A stretch of 64,000 nucleotides of DNA, taken from NCBI GenBank assembly GCA_000471925.1, contig CP006667.1, positions 3,720,001-3,784,000 on the forward strand, written 5' to 3'. Under the pieces are notes generated by a model. The model was given only the letters and a program-made list of their open reading frames with translations, was not told where the DNA came from and ran no database searches. The stretch comes from Ralstonia pickettii DTP0602. GTDB taxonomy: Bacteria > Pseudomonadota > Gammaproteobacteria > Burkholderiales > Burkholderiaceae. The number at the start of each line of letters is the position of its first letter. Position 1 is the stretch's first letter. Below are positions 8,225 to 15,930 of the stretch, in pieces. A program made the translations under genes and the position numbers.

Positions 8225-9619
8225 CTAAGGTGCATTTGCAGCTTCAGGCAGTTCGGCTGGCCGTGCCGCGGCGGTCATGCCGGGTAGCGGCGTGTCGCCC
8301 AGCACCCTCACCTCGCGCTGCGGATACGGGATCGAGATACCGTGGTCGCGCAGCGTGCGCCAGATGGCGCGGTTCATCGCCGATTGCACCCCCAGCTTGC
8401 CACTCTGCGGGTCGGCGATAAAGACCGCAACCTCGTACTCGATGCCGCTGTCGGCGAACATCACCAGGAAGGCGGCCGGCTCCGGGTCGCGCAGCACGCG
8501 CGGCAGGTCGCGCACGCAGGCGGTCAGCAGCGCGATCACGGTTTCCGGGTCGGCGTTGTAGTCGGCCTGCACCCGTGTCGCCACGCGCACATTGGTGTTC
8601 GAGAACGAATGGTTCTGCACCGACTGGGCCACCAGTTGCTCGTTCGGCACCAGTGTCTCGCCGTCGCCGTTGCGTACCACGGTGTAGCGGGTGCGGATCT
8701 GCGACACGATGCCGGTGTACTTGTCCACCGTGATCTGGTCACCCAGCTTGACCGAGCGGTCCAGCAGGATGATGAAGCCGGAGATGTAGTTGCTGGCGAT
8801 CTTCTGCAAACCCAGGCCCAGGCCGACACCGAGCGCGCCGCCGAACACCGACAGGACGGTCAGGTCGATGCCCACCAGCGACAGGCTCAGCAGCAGCGAC
8901 ACCAGCAGCAGCAGCGCCTTGGAGATGCGCGTCAGCACCACCCTCAGGTTGACGTCCAGGTTGTTCGAGCGCATCAGCCGCTCTTCCAGCCACGAGCCGA
9001 ACCACATCGCCACCAGCACCGTCAGCAGGATCCACACCACCGCCATCAGCGTGTCGGCCAGGCTGATCTTCTGCTTGCCGCCGATCGAGAAGCGCACGGC
9101 CTCCATCCATCCGACCACGTCCGACAGCACGCCCAGCACGTAAAGCGCCATGCCGACCCACACCAGCGTGGTCAGCACCTTTTCCACCAGCAGCAGCATG
9201 CCGTGCAACTGGCCGCTGCCGGACATGACCCGGCGCAGGATATAGAAGGTGAAGTTCAGGGCGGTGATGCCGAACAGCGGCACCAGCGCGAGGCGCAGCA
9301 CGCTGATCGGGATCAGCGACTCCAGCGCGAAGCGGGCGATCATCACCAGCACCCAGCCGGCCAGCGGGAACATGGCCCGCTCCAGGCTGGCGGCGGCAAA
9401 GCGCACCGAGAAGCTGGAGCTTTCGTAGCGGGCTTCGAGCCGCCGCACGACATAGCGCGCCAGCGGCCAGGCCACTAGCAGGCAGCCAGCCAGGACCAGC
9501 AGCTGCCAGAAGAAGCCCGGGCCGCCTGCGTCGCGGATCAGGTCGTCCAGCATCTTGCCGAACGTCGAATGGGAGGCTTTCAGGCCGCCGCCCAGGCCGG
9601 ACAGGGTTTCGCCGTTCAT
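8225..9619 (-). CDS. MscS-family mechanosensitive ion channel
   Basis: 464 residues. Five to six hydrophobic helices occur between about 35 and 280; the last one carries the glycine/alanine-rich pore helix (VFGGALGVGLGLGLQKIASNYISG), the hallmark of MscS TM3. It is followed by the beta domain (LLDRSVKLGDQITVDKYTGIV) and the alpha/beta C-terminal domain. It is longer than E. coli MscS (286 residues) because of extra N-terminal helices, so it belongs with the medium-size MscS homologues. Expected to sit in the inner membrane and release solutes on hypo-osmotic shock. It is followed by its own hairpin and not obviously in an operon. Confidence 0.92.
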   Translation of the reverse strand: MNGETLSGLGGGLKASHSTFGKMLDDLIRDAGGPGFFWQLLVLAGCLLVAWPLARYVVRRLEARYESSSFSVRFAAASLERAMFPLAGWVLVMIARFALESLIPISVLRLALVPLFGITALNFTFYILRRVMSGSGQLHGMLLLVEKVLTTLVWVGMALYVLGVLSDVVGWMEAVRFSIGGKQKISLADTLMAVVWILLTVLVAMWFGSWLEERLMRSNNLDVNLRVVLTRISKALLLLVSLLLSLSLVGIDLTVLSVFGGALGVGLGLGLQKIASNYISGFIILLDRSVKLGDQITVDKYTGIVSQIRTRYTVVRNGDGETLVPNEQLVAQSVQNHSFSNTNVRVATRVQADYNADPETVIALLTACVRDLPRVLRDPEPAAFLVMFADSGIEYEVAVFIADPQSGKLGVQSAMNRAIWRTLRDHGISIPYPQREVRVLGDTPLPGMTAAARPAELPEAANAP

Positions 9620-9682
9620 GGAGATTTCAGGGGTTGGCGCAGGCCGGCCGCCCGCAAACCAGCGGGCGGCCGGCGGCGCGCT

Positions 9683-11098
9683 TCAGCTGGTGCGTTCCAG
9701 CACCGCGGCGAAGAAGCCGTCGGTCTGGTGCAGGTGTGGAAAGAGCGCGAACATGGCGCTATCTGCCGACAATCCGGGGACTTCGATCTTCTGTTCGGCG
9801 AGCACTTCGCTGGCTGGCACGAGGCGGAAGTTGGGGTGCGCGGCAAGGAAATCGCGCACGATCGCTTCGTTTTCGGCTTCCAGCACGCTGCAGGTGGCGT
9901 AGACCACGCGGCCGCCGCCCTTGACTAGGCGCGCGGCCGAATCCAGGATCGCACTCTGCTTGGCGGTCAGCTCCAGCACCGATTCGGGCGACTGGCGCCA
10001 CTTCAGGTCAGGGTTGCGCCGCAGCGTGCCCAGCCCGCTGCACGGCGCGTCCACCAGCACCCGGTCGGCCTTGCCGGCCAGGCGCTTGATCTTGGCGTCG
10101 CGCTCGGAGTCGATCAGCACCGGATGGACGTTGGACAGTCCGCTGCGCGCCAGCCGCGGCTTGAGGTTGGCCAGGCGCTTCTCCGATACGTCGAAGGCAT
10201 AGAGCCGGCCGGTCGAGCGCATCGCCGCGCCCAGCGCCAGCGTCTTGCCGCCAGCGCCCGCGCAGAAGTCGACCACCATCTCGCCGCGCTTGGGTGCCAC
10301 CAGGTTGCACAGCAGCTGGCTGCCCTCGTCCTGCACTTCGACCAGGCCGTTGACGAAGATCGGCAACTGGTTCAGCGCCGGCTTGCCGGTCATGCGGATG
10401 CCGGCCGGCGCCATCGGCGTGGACTCGGCGCCCAGGCCGGCGGCCTGCAGCTCGGCCAGCGCCGCCTCACGGCTGGTCTTGGCCAGGTTGACGCGCAGGT
10501 CCAGCGGGGCCGGGCGCAGCCAGGCATCGCCCAGCGCCGCGGTGAAGGTCTCGCCATGCTGGCGCACCAGTTCGTCGTACAGCCATTCTGGCAGGTTGGC
10601 ACGTACGCGCGGCGCCAGGCTCGAGCGCTCGATCGTGGTCAGCCGGTCCAGCCATTCGGCCTCTTCGGGATGCAGGAACGGCGACAGCACGTCGCGCCCC
10701 AGCGTCGCGGCCAGGCCCAGCAGCGCCAGCCGGCGCGAGGTCGCGCCCGTGCCGCTTTCGGCAAACTGCGCAAACTCCACGCGCCGCCGCAGCACGGCGT
10801 AGATCGCCTCGGCGATGATGCCGCGCTCGCGGTGGCCGAGCTTGCTGTTCTCGCGGAAGTAGTAGCTCACCACGGCATCGGCCGGGCGGGCGAACAGCAT
10901 CACCTTGCCGAGCAGCCGGTCGATATGCTGGATATGGGTGGCATGCAGCCCGCCGTGCACGCGCGGCGCGCCGTCCCGGCCGGCGTTGGCCGGCTTGCGG
11001 ATGGGACTGCCCTTGCCCTTGCTGCGCACGGGCGCGCGGCCCTCGCTGCGAGCGGGTCGGGTTCCTGCGGGTCGGTTTCCTGCCTCGTTGCGACTCAT
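9683..11098 (-). CDS. rsmB: RsmB/NOP-family 16S rRNA cytosine-C5 methyltransferase
   Basis: 471 residues. A basic N-terminal tail (about 50 residues, rich in Arg, Gly and Lys) is followed by a helical domain (HIQHIDRLLGKVMLFARPADAV) and a SAM-dependent methyltransferase domain. Visible motifs: VVDFCAGAGGKTLALGAAM (SAM binding), DAPCSGLGTLRRNPDLKW (motif IV, PC) and YATCSVLEAENE (motif VI, TC with the catalytic Cys). These two cysteine motifs define RNA m5C methyltransferases. The NusB-like N-terminal domain of classical RsmB is short here, so the exact target base is less certain. The ATG overlaps the purN stop (ATGA); longer starts inside purN were rejected. Confidence 0.87.
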   Translation of the reverse strand: MSRNEAGNRPAGTRPARSEGRAPVRSKGKGSPIRKPANAGRDGAPRVHGGLHATHIQHIDRLLGKVMLFARPADAVVSYYFRENSKLGHRERGIIAEAIYAVLRRRVEFAQFAESGTGATSRRLALLGLAATLGRDVLSPFLHPEEAEWLDRLTTIERSSLAPRVRANLPEWLYDELVRQHGETFTAALGDAWLRPAPLDLRVNLAKTSREAALAELQAAGLGAESTPMAPAGIRMTGKPALNQLPIFVNGLVEVQDEGSQLLCNLVAPKRGEMVVDFCAGAGGKTLALGAAMRSTGRLYAFDVSEKRLANLKPRLARSGLSNVHPVLIDSERDAKIKRLAGKADRVLVDAPCSGLGTLRRNPDLKWRQSPESVLELTAKQSAILDSAARLVKGGGRVVYATCSVLEAENEAIVRDFLAAHPNFRLVPASEVLAEQKIEVPGLSADSAMFALFPHLHQTDGFFAAVLERTS

Positions 11099-11763
11099 GC
11101 CTTGACTCCTTCCGCCCGGGTATTGGCGGAGATGGCCATCAGCAATTGCGGCTCGGCCGGGTTGATAACGTTGACTACGCCGTCCTGCAGTTGCAGGCGG
11201 TCCTCGACAAACCATTGCACGGCGCGCGGATAGATCACATGCTCGCATTCGAGCAGGCGCTCCGCCAAGCTCTCGGGCGTATCCGTCGGCCGCACGTCCA
11301 GCGCGGCCTGGATCACGATCGGGCCGTGGTCCAGTTCGGGCGTGACGAAATGCACGGTGGCGCCGTGCAGCTTGACGCCGGCGTCCAGCGCCTGCTTGTG
11401 AGTGTTCAGCCCGGGGAAGCAAGGCAGCAGCGAGGGATGGATATTGAACAGCCGGCCCGCGTACCGGTCGACGAAGCCGGGGGTCAGGATGCGCATGAAG
11501 CCCGCCAGCACCACCAGGTCGGGCACGTAGGCGTCGATGGCCTCGGCCAGTGCCGCGTCGAAGGCGGCGCGGTCAGGGAACTGGCGATGGTCGACGACCC
11601 CGGTTTCGATGCCTTGCTGCTGTGCGAACCGCAGCCCGGCGGCATCCGGCCGGTTGGACAGCACCGCTGCCACGCGGGCGGGCCAGCCACCTCCCGCGCA
11701 GGCTCGGACGATGGCTTCCATATTGGAGCCCCGCCCGGAAATCAAGATGACAATTTTTTTCAT
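11095..11763 (-). CDS. purN: Phosphoribosylglycinamide formyltransferase (10-formyl-THF dependent)
   Basis: 222 residues. It transfers a formyl group to GAR in purine synthesis. Conserved segments: KIVILISGRGSNMEAIVRA at the N-terminus, the catalytic region AGFMRILTPGFVDRYAGRLFNIHPSLLP (with the NIHPSLLP substrate loop), GATVHFVTPELDHGPIVIQ (catalytic Asp) and a C-terminal helix. Length is normal. It overlaps rsmB by 4 bp, suggesting a two-gene operon. The start at 11763 is the first ATG and places the GRGSN motif near residue 10, as usual. Confidence 0.96.
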   Translation of the reverse strand: MKKIVILISGRGSNMEAIVRACAGGGWPARVAAVLSNRPDAAGLRFAQQQGIETGVVDHRQFPDRAAFDAALAEAIDAYVPDLVVLAGFMRILTPGFVDRYAGRLFNIHPSLLPCFPGLNTHKQALDAGVKLHGATVHFVTPELDHGPIVIQAALDVRPTDTPESLAERLLECEHVIYPRAVQWFVEDRLQLQDGVVNVINPAEPQLLMAISANTRAEGVKA

Positions 11764-11895
11764 CGCGCAATTCTACCAAGGCAAGGCGCTAAACTCCGGT
11801 AAAGCTAACCCATTAGGTACTTAATTCACGAGATTCGGAAAGGACGCGATGCCTCTAACATGTGGCGGCGGCGCCGTATACCCCCGATTGATGGA

Positions 11896-11924
11896 TTGTG
11901 ACGCTTCGCCCCCTCTGCTAGAGT
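11896..11924 (+). promoter_or_regulatory. Possible promoter of the LuxR-type response regulator
   Basis: TTGTGA (11896-11901), a 17-bp spacer and TAGAGT (11919-11924); each hexamer matches the sigma70 consensus at four positions. It would give a leader of about 100 nt. Confidence 0.35.
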
Positions 11925-12028
11925 GGGCCCTACGTCCACGCGCCAAACCTGTGCATGGCAGTACGACACAGTGCTCGAGTAGAGCTGGTGACAACAAGGA
12001 CGAAACGGGAAATTAGACGGGAATTCGC

Positions 12029-12688
12029 ATGTCGAACGCTGCACCGACGTTGTTGGTGGTCGATGATCATCCCATGGCTTTGTCAGGCACTACGGCGTTC
12101 CTCGCCGAAGTGATGCCGGATGTGGCGGTACACGCCGCCGGCAGTGCCCGCGAAGCCCTGGCTAGCTTGCAAGAGGGGCTTCGCCCCGACATCGTGCTGC
12201 TGGATATCTGGCTGAACGACGGCACCGGCTTCGATGCCATGCAGTCGTTCAAGACCGTGATCCCCGGCGCACGCTTTATCTTCATGTCCGCCGAGGCCAC
12301 GCCGGAGATCGTGGGCCGCGCCCGCGCGCTGTCGGCCTGCGGCTTCGTCGGCAAGCACCTGGACGCCAACGCCTTTACCGCGGCGGTGCGCAAGGTGCTG
12401 GCGGGCGACACCTCCTTCCCTACCGATGAAGCGCTGAACGGGCACGCGCAGTCGTTCGGGCCCGCGCACGGCATTCCGGTCACGCCGGCTGAGCTCGGCC
12501 TGACGCCGCGCCAGGGCTCGGTGCTGGCGCTGGTGCTGGAAGGACTGCCGAACAAGGTGATCGCGCGCAGGCTGGGGCTGACCGAGAACACGGTCAAGGA
12601 ACACGTGTCGGCCATCCTGCAGCGCCTGGGCGTGCGCACGCGCATGCAGGTGATGTCGCGGATGGAACGCTTCCGCCTGCGGCAGTAA
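12029..12688 (+). CDS. Two-component response regulator, NarL/LuxR type
   Basis: 219 residues. A receiver domain (about 8-125) has acidic residues D12-D13, phosphorylation site D59 in IVLLDIWLND, and K109 in GFVGKHL. A LuxR-type helix-turn-helix follows at about 150-215 (LTPRQGSVLALVLEGLPNKVIARRLGLTENTVKEHVSAILQRLG in family order). It should bind DNA as a dimer after phosphorylation. Its likely partner is the hybrid kinase that converges on it from 14549; the two stop codons are about 43 bp apart. Target genes cannot be inferred. Confidence 0.92.
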   Translation: MSNAAPTLLVVDDHPMALSGTTAFLAEVMPDVAVHAAGSAREALASLQEGLRPDIVLLDIWLNDGTGFDAMQSFKTVIPGARFIFMSAEATPEIVGRARALSACGFVGKHLDANAFTAAVRKVLAGDTSFPTDEALNGHAQSFGPAHGIPVTPAELGLTPRQGSVLALVLEGLPNKVIARRLGLTENTVKEHVSAILQRLGVRTRMQVMSRMERFRLRQ

Positions 12689-12694
12689 GCATCA

Positions 12695-12720
12695 GCGGCG
12701 CCGGCATCGCCGGCGCTTTC
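12695..12720. terminator. Hairpin between the converging regulator and kinase genes
   Basis: Perfect 8-bp arms GCGCCGGC / GCCGGCGC with an ATC loop, followed by TTTC on the plus strand; a weak intrinsic terminator. Confidence 0.5.
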
Positions 12721-12731
12721 GCCCTCTCCTC

Positions 12732-14549
12732 CTACGCCGGGCGCAGCCAGCGCCGCAGCAGCATGCGCAGCGAAGCCGGGTCCACCGGCTTTGGCAACAC
12801 GAAATACCCCGCCTCTTCCGCCGCTGCCAGCGCGGCCGACTTCAGGTCGCCGGTCAGCAGCGCGCTGCGCGCCTGCGGCTGCGTGTTCTGCCAGCGCTCC
12901 AGCAGGTCCAGCCCGTTTTCACTGCCCGGCAGGCGCAGGTCGCAGAAGATGATGTCCGGGCGCAGGCCCTTCGCGAACAGCTTGTCGGCTTCGGCGCCGT
13001 GCGCGGCGCAGGCCACGCGGATGCCCCACGCTTCCATCAGCGCAATCCAGGCTTTGCGGATCTGGCTGTCGTCGTCGACCACCAGCACCGTGCCCTGCAG
13101 GCGATCGGGCTTGGCTTCCTCGGCCTGCGCCATGGCGCGCATCTCGCGCACGCTGGCCACGGTCTCGGCCGGCACCGGCGCCAGCGCGAACCAGAACACC
13201 GAGCCCTTGCCCGGCACCGAGCGCACGCCATAGGTGCCGCGCATCAGCCGCACGCACTCCTTGAAGATCGCCAGGCCCAGGCCCAGCCCTTGTGACGGGT
13301 CGCGCTGCGGGTTGTTGACCTGGTAGTAGGGCGAGAAGATTTCCGGCAAGTGCTCGGGCGTGACGCCGGCACCCGTATCCCACACCTCCAGCCGCACATG
13401 CTTGCGGCGCTGGCGCGCGTTCACCAGCACGCCGCCACGCTGGGTGTAGCGCAGCGCGTTCTGCACCAGGTTGAACAGCGCGCGGCGCAGCAGCACCGGC
13501 TCGGCCATCGCATATAGCTCGTCGGGCACGCGCGGCGTCAGCGTCAGGCCGCTTTCGCGCGCGTCGGCGGCAAACTGGCTCATCACGTCGCGGATCAGCG
13601 CGCCCAGTTCGCACGGCTCCAGCGTAGGCAACACCTTGCGCCCTTCCAGCTTGGACAGGTCCAGCAGCGAGCGGAACAGCAGGTCGATGGTCTGGGTGCC
13701 GGCCGCCACCTGCTCCACCAGCGGATGCAGCGCCGAGGACTGGTTGCGCGCGCGCAGCGCCTCCACCAGCATCACCAGCGCATGCACCGGCTGGCGCAGG
13801 TCATGGCTGGCCGCTGCCAGGAAGCGCGACTTTTCCTCGCTGGCATGCAGTGCGCGCTCTTTCTCTTCCTGGAATTGCTTGGCCAGGCGGCGGCTGTCGC
13901 CTTCGAGCTGGATCGCGCGCACCAGCGTGACCTGCAGATTGAAGGCATGGCGCGACAGCATCAGCGCGTAGATCACCAGCAGCCCCTGTACATAGGCGCC
14001 ATGGCCAGGGAAGGCGAACTCCGCCATCAGGATATTGGGCACCAGGATCGGCACCCCGGCGTAGACCAGGTTGGACGGCACCGGCGCCTGCGACACCGCG
14101 CCGCCCGCGATCACCCCCAGTGTCAGCAGGTACAGCACGCTGGAGAACACCGCCGAGCCTGTATACAAATGCAGCAGCGCCGAGCTGCCCCAGGTCACGC
14201 CGGTCAGGAACGCAACCGCGCGCATATTGTTCCACCACTTGCGCGTGTGCGCGGAGCGGCTCATCGAGGCGCTGTCGCGCTGGTAGCCGTAGTAGAACCA
14301 CAGACCACCGGCGGTCAGCAACAGCATCACCACGCACCAGCCCAACAAGGCAGCATGGCTCACGTCATCCCAGAATCCGAGGGCAGTTAGCGCGGGCAGC
14401 AGCACCGAGGCCACGATCGCCGTCGGCGAGTTCTTGTGCACGATGGCCATCAGCTTGGCGCGCGTTTCAACGTCAAGCTGGGCGGTCGCCTGGGGCAGGA
14501 TTCGGGGCAGGAGCCGGGGGAAGAACCGGTTGGGCGGCGCGTCGTTCAA
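12732..14549 (-). CDS. Hybrid sensor histidine kinase with C-terminal receiver domain
   Basis: 605 residues. The N-terminal part (about 40-215) has five or six hydrophobic helices with short loops and no recognisable periplasmic sensor domain. The HisKA domain carries the phospho-accepting His in FLAAASHDLRQPVHAL (about residue 250), a variant common in kinases paired with LuxR-type regulators. The ATPase domain shows NLVQNALRYT (N box), VWDTGAGV (G1) and GLGLGLAIFKE (G2). A receiver domain fills about 485-605 (VLVVDDDSQIRK, FCDLRLPG with the phospho-Asp, LPKPVD). The start is a TTG at 14547-14549 without a clear ribosome binding site; a later Met at residue 34 is possible. The signal it senses is unknown. 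Confidence 0.9.
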   Translation of the reverse strand: MNDAPPNRFFPRLLPRILPQATAQLDVETRAKLMAIVHKNSPTAIVASVLLPALTALGFWDDVSHAALLGWCVVMLLLTAGGLWFYYGYQRDSASMSRSAHTRKWWNNMRAVAFLTGVTWGSSALLHLYTGSAVFSSVLYLLTLGVIAGGAVSQAPVPSNLVYAGVPILVPNILMAEFAFPGHGAYVQGLLVIYALMLSRHAFNLQVTLVRAIQLEGDSRRLAKQFQEEKERALHASEEKSRFLAAASHDLRQPVHALVMLVEALRARNQSSALHPLVEQVAAGTQTIDLLFRSLLDLSKLEGRKVLPTLEPCELGALIRDVMSQFAADARESGLTLTPRVPDELYAMAEPVLLRRALFNLVQNALRYTQRGGVLVNARQRRKHVRLEVWDTGAGVTPEHLPEIFSPYYQVNNPQRDPSQGLGLGLAIFKECVRLMRGTYGVRSVPGKGSVFWFALAPVPAETVASVREMRAMAQAEEAKPDRLQGTVLVVDDDSQIRKAWIALMEAWGIRVACAAHGAEADKLFAKGLRPDIIFCDLRLPGSENGLDLLERWQNTQPQARSALLTGDLKSAALAAAEEAGYFVLPKPVDPASLRMLLRRWLRPA

Positions 14550-14768
14550 GTGTGACTGGCTTGGAATGGCGGTGTCGTGGATCAGCGGGGCCGAATATAT
14601 CGAGTTTTTGTCGTTCTTCCCGGAGTGATGCTTAGGTTACGCCGAGGTGACGCATATCATGCCGCCTTTTGTAGCATCGCGCCATGCCGCGAGGGCCGGT
14701 TGCGGCACAAAAACAGCAGCACGGGGCCGGCCACCGGCCGCGGGAGCGGCAAGCCGACCCATTCGCCT

Positions 14769-14774
14769 TATAAT
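14769..14774 (+). promoter_or_regulatory. -10 element of ribF
   Basis: Perfect TATAAT. An in-frame ATG at 14773 lies inside this hexamer, so if the promoter is used that ATG cannot be the start and the GTG at 14809 is preferred. The -35 region is poor. Confidence 0.5.
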
Positions 14775-14808
14775 GCCCGCTTTACCTGAAAAGTTTCCCG
14801 CCGTCCCC

Positions 14809-15804
14809 GTGAAAGTCTTCCGCGGCCTGCCCAACGCCGAAAGCCGGGCGCCCTGCGCGCTCACCATCGGCAATTTCGACGGTGTGCATCGCGGCCACCA
14901 GTCGCTGCTTGCGCGCGCGCGCGCGGCTGCCGACGCGCGCGGCCTGCCGCTGTGCGTGATGACCTTCGAGCCACATCCGCGCGAATTCTTCACCCCGGAC
15001 AAGGCCCCCACGCGCATCGCGCTGCTGCGCGACAAGCTGGAAAGCCTGCGCCGCAATGGCGTGGACCGCGTGGTGGTGGAGCATTTCAACGCCCACTTTG
15101 CCGGCCAGTCGCCGCAGGAATTCGTGGAGAACGTGCTGTGGCACGGACTGCACGCGCGCTGGGTGCTGGTCGGCGACGATTTCCGCTTCGGCGCCAAGCG
15201 CGCCGGCGATGTTGCCTACCTGCAGGAAGCGGGCCGCCGCTACGGCTTCGATGTCGAGCAGATGGGCTCGGTGTCCGAAGGCGGCATCCGCATCTCCAGC
15301 TCGGCAGTGCGCCAGGCGCTGGCCGACGGCGACCTGGAGCACGCGCGGCGCCTGCTGGGCCACGGCTATGCCATCAGCGGCCACGTGATCCACGGACGCA
15401 AGCTGGGCCGCGACCTGGGCTTCCCGACGCTGAACCTGCGCATCTCGCACAAGCGCCCCGCGGTCAACGGCATCTTTGTCGTGCAGGTGCACGGTATTGC
15501 CGAACACCCGCTGCCGGGCGTGGCCAGCATCGGCGTGCGCCCGACCATCGAGGACGCCGGCCGGGTGCTGCTGGAAGTCCACCTGTTCGACTTCAATGAA
15601 AGCCTGTACGGCAAGCTGGTGCGGGTGGAGTTCATGAAGAAGCTGCGCGACGAGGCACGCTTCGACAGCCTGGAAGAACTGACCGCCGCGATCGCCAAGG
15701 ACAGCGCCGAAGCGCGCGCCTTCTTCGGCCTGACCGCGCCGGGCGCGGCCGAAGGCGCGGGCGGCCGCGACTTCGCCACCTCCGCCACCGACCGAATTAG
15801 CTAG
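14809..15804 (+). CDS. ribF: Bifunctional riboflavin kinase / FAD synthetase
   Basis: 331 residues from a GTG start. It makes FMN and then FAD from riboflavin. The N-terminal adenylyltransferase domain has TIGNFDGVHRGHQSLL, FEPHPREFF and GDDFRFGAKRAGD, and the SSSAVRQAL segment; the C-terminal kinase domain has GRDLGFPTLNL and SIGVRPTIEDAGRVLLEVHLFDF. GTG 14809 gives an N-terminus of the family's usual form and avoids starting inside the -10 box at 14769; the alternative ATG at 14773 would add 12 residues. No FMN riboswitch fits in the short leader. ileS and lspA follow, an order common in proteobacteria. Confidence 0.95.
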   Translation: MKVFRGLPNAESRAPCALTIGNFDGVHRGHQSLLARARAAADARGLPLCVMTFEPHPREFFTPDKAPTRIALLRDKLESLRRNGVDRVVVEHFNAHFAGQSPQEFVENVLWHGLHARWVLVGDDFRFGAKRAGDVAYLQEAGRRYGFDVEQMGSVSEGGIRISSSAVRQALADGDLEHARRLLGHGYAISGHVIHGRKLGRDLGFPTLNLRISHKRPAVNGIFVVQVHGIAEHPLPGVASIGVRPTIEDAGRVLLEVHLFDFNESLYGKLVRVEFMKKLRDEARFDSLEELTAAIAKDSAEARAFFGLTAPGAAEGAGGRDFATSATDRIS

Positions 15805-15930
15805 CGGCCGGCGCCCGCCCACGCACGCTGTTGCGCGGGCCCCGGTTCGCACGCCGCCTGCCCCAGTCTTCACGCGCGCCCGCCGGCCTGTCGCCGGCCG
15901 CGCGCCAACCGAATTGCTCCGAGAATCGAA

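Noticed and set aside
14647..14808. Longer ribF starting at the ATG of 14647 or 14773
   Set aside because: The ATG at 14773 lies in the TATAAT box; residues before the GTG at 14809 show no RibF similarity.
14769..14808. FMN riboswitch before ribF
   Set aside because: The leader after the -10 is only about 30 nt, far too short for an RFN element, and none of its conserved bases are present upstream.
15805..15930. T-box or other leader regulating ileS
   Set aside because: The gap is 126 bp, GC-rich, without the T-box consensus; such regulators are not typical of proteobacterial ileS.
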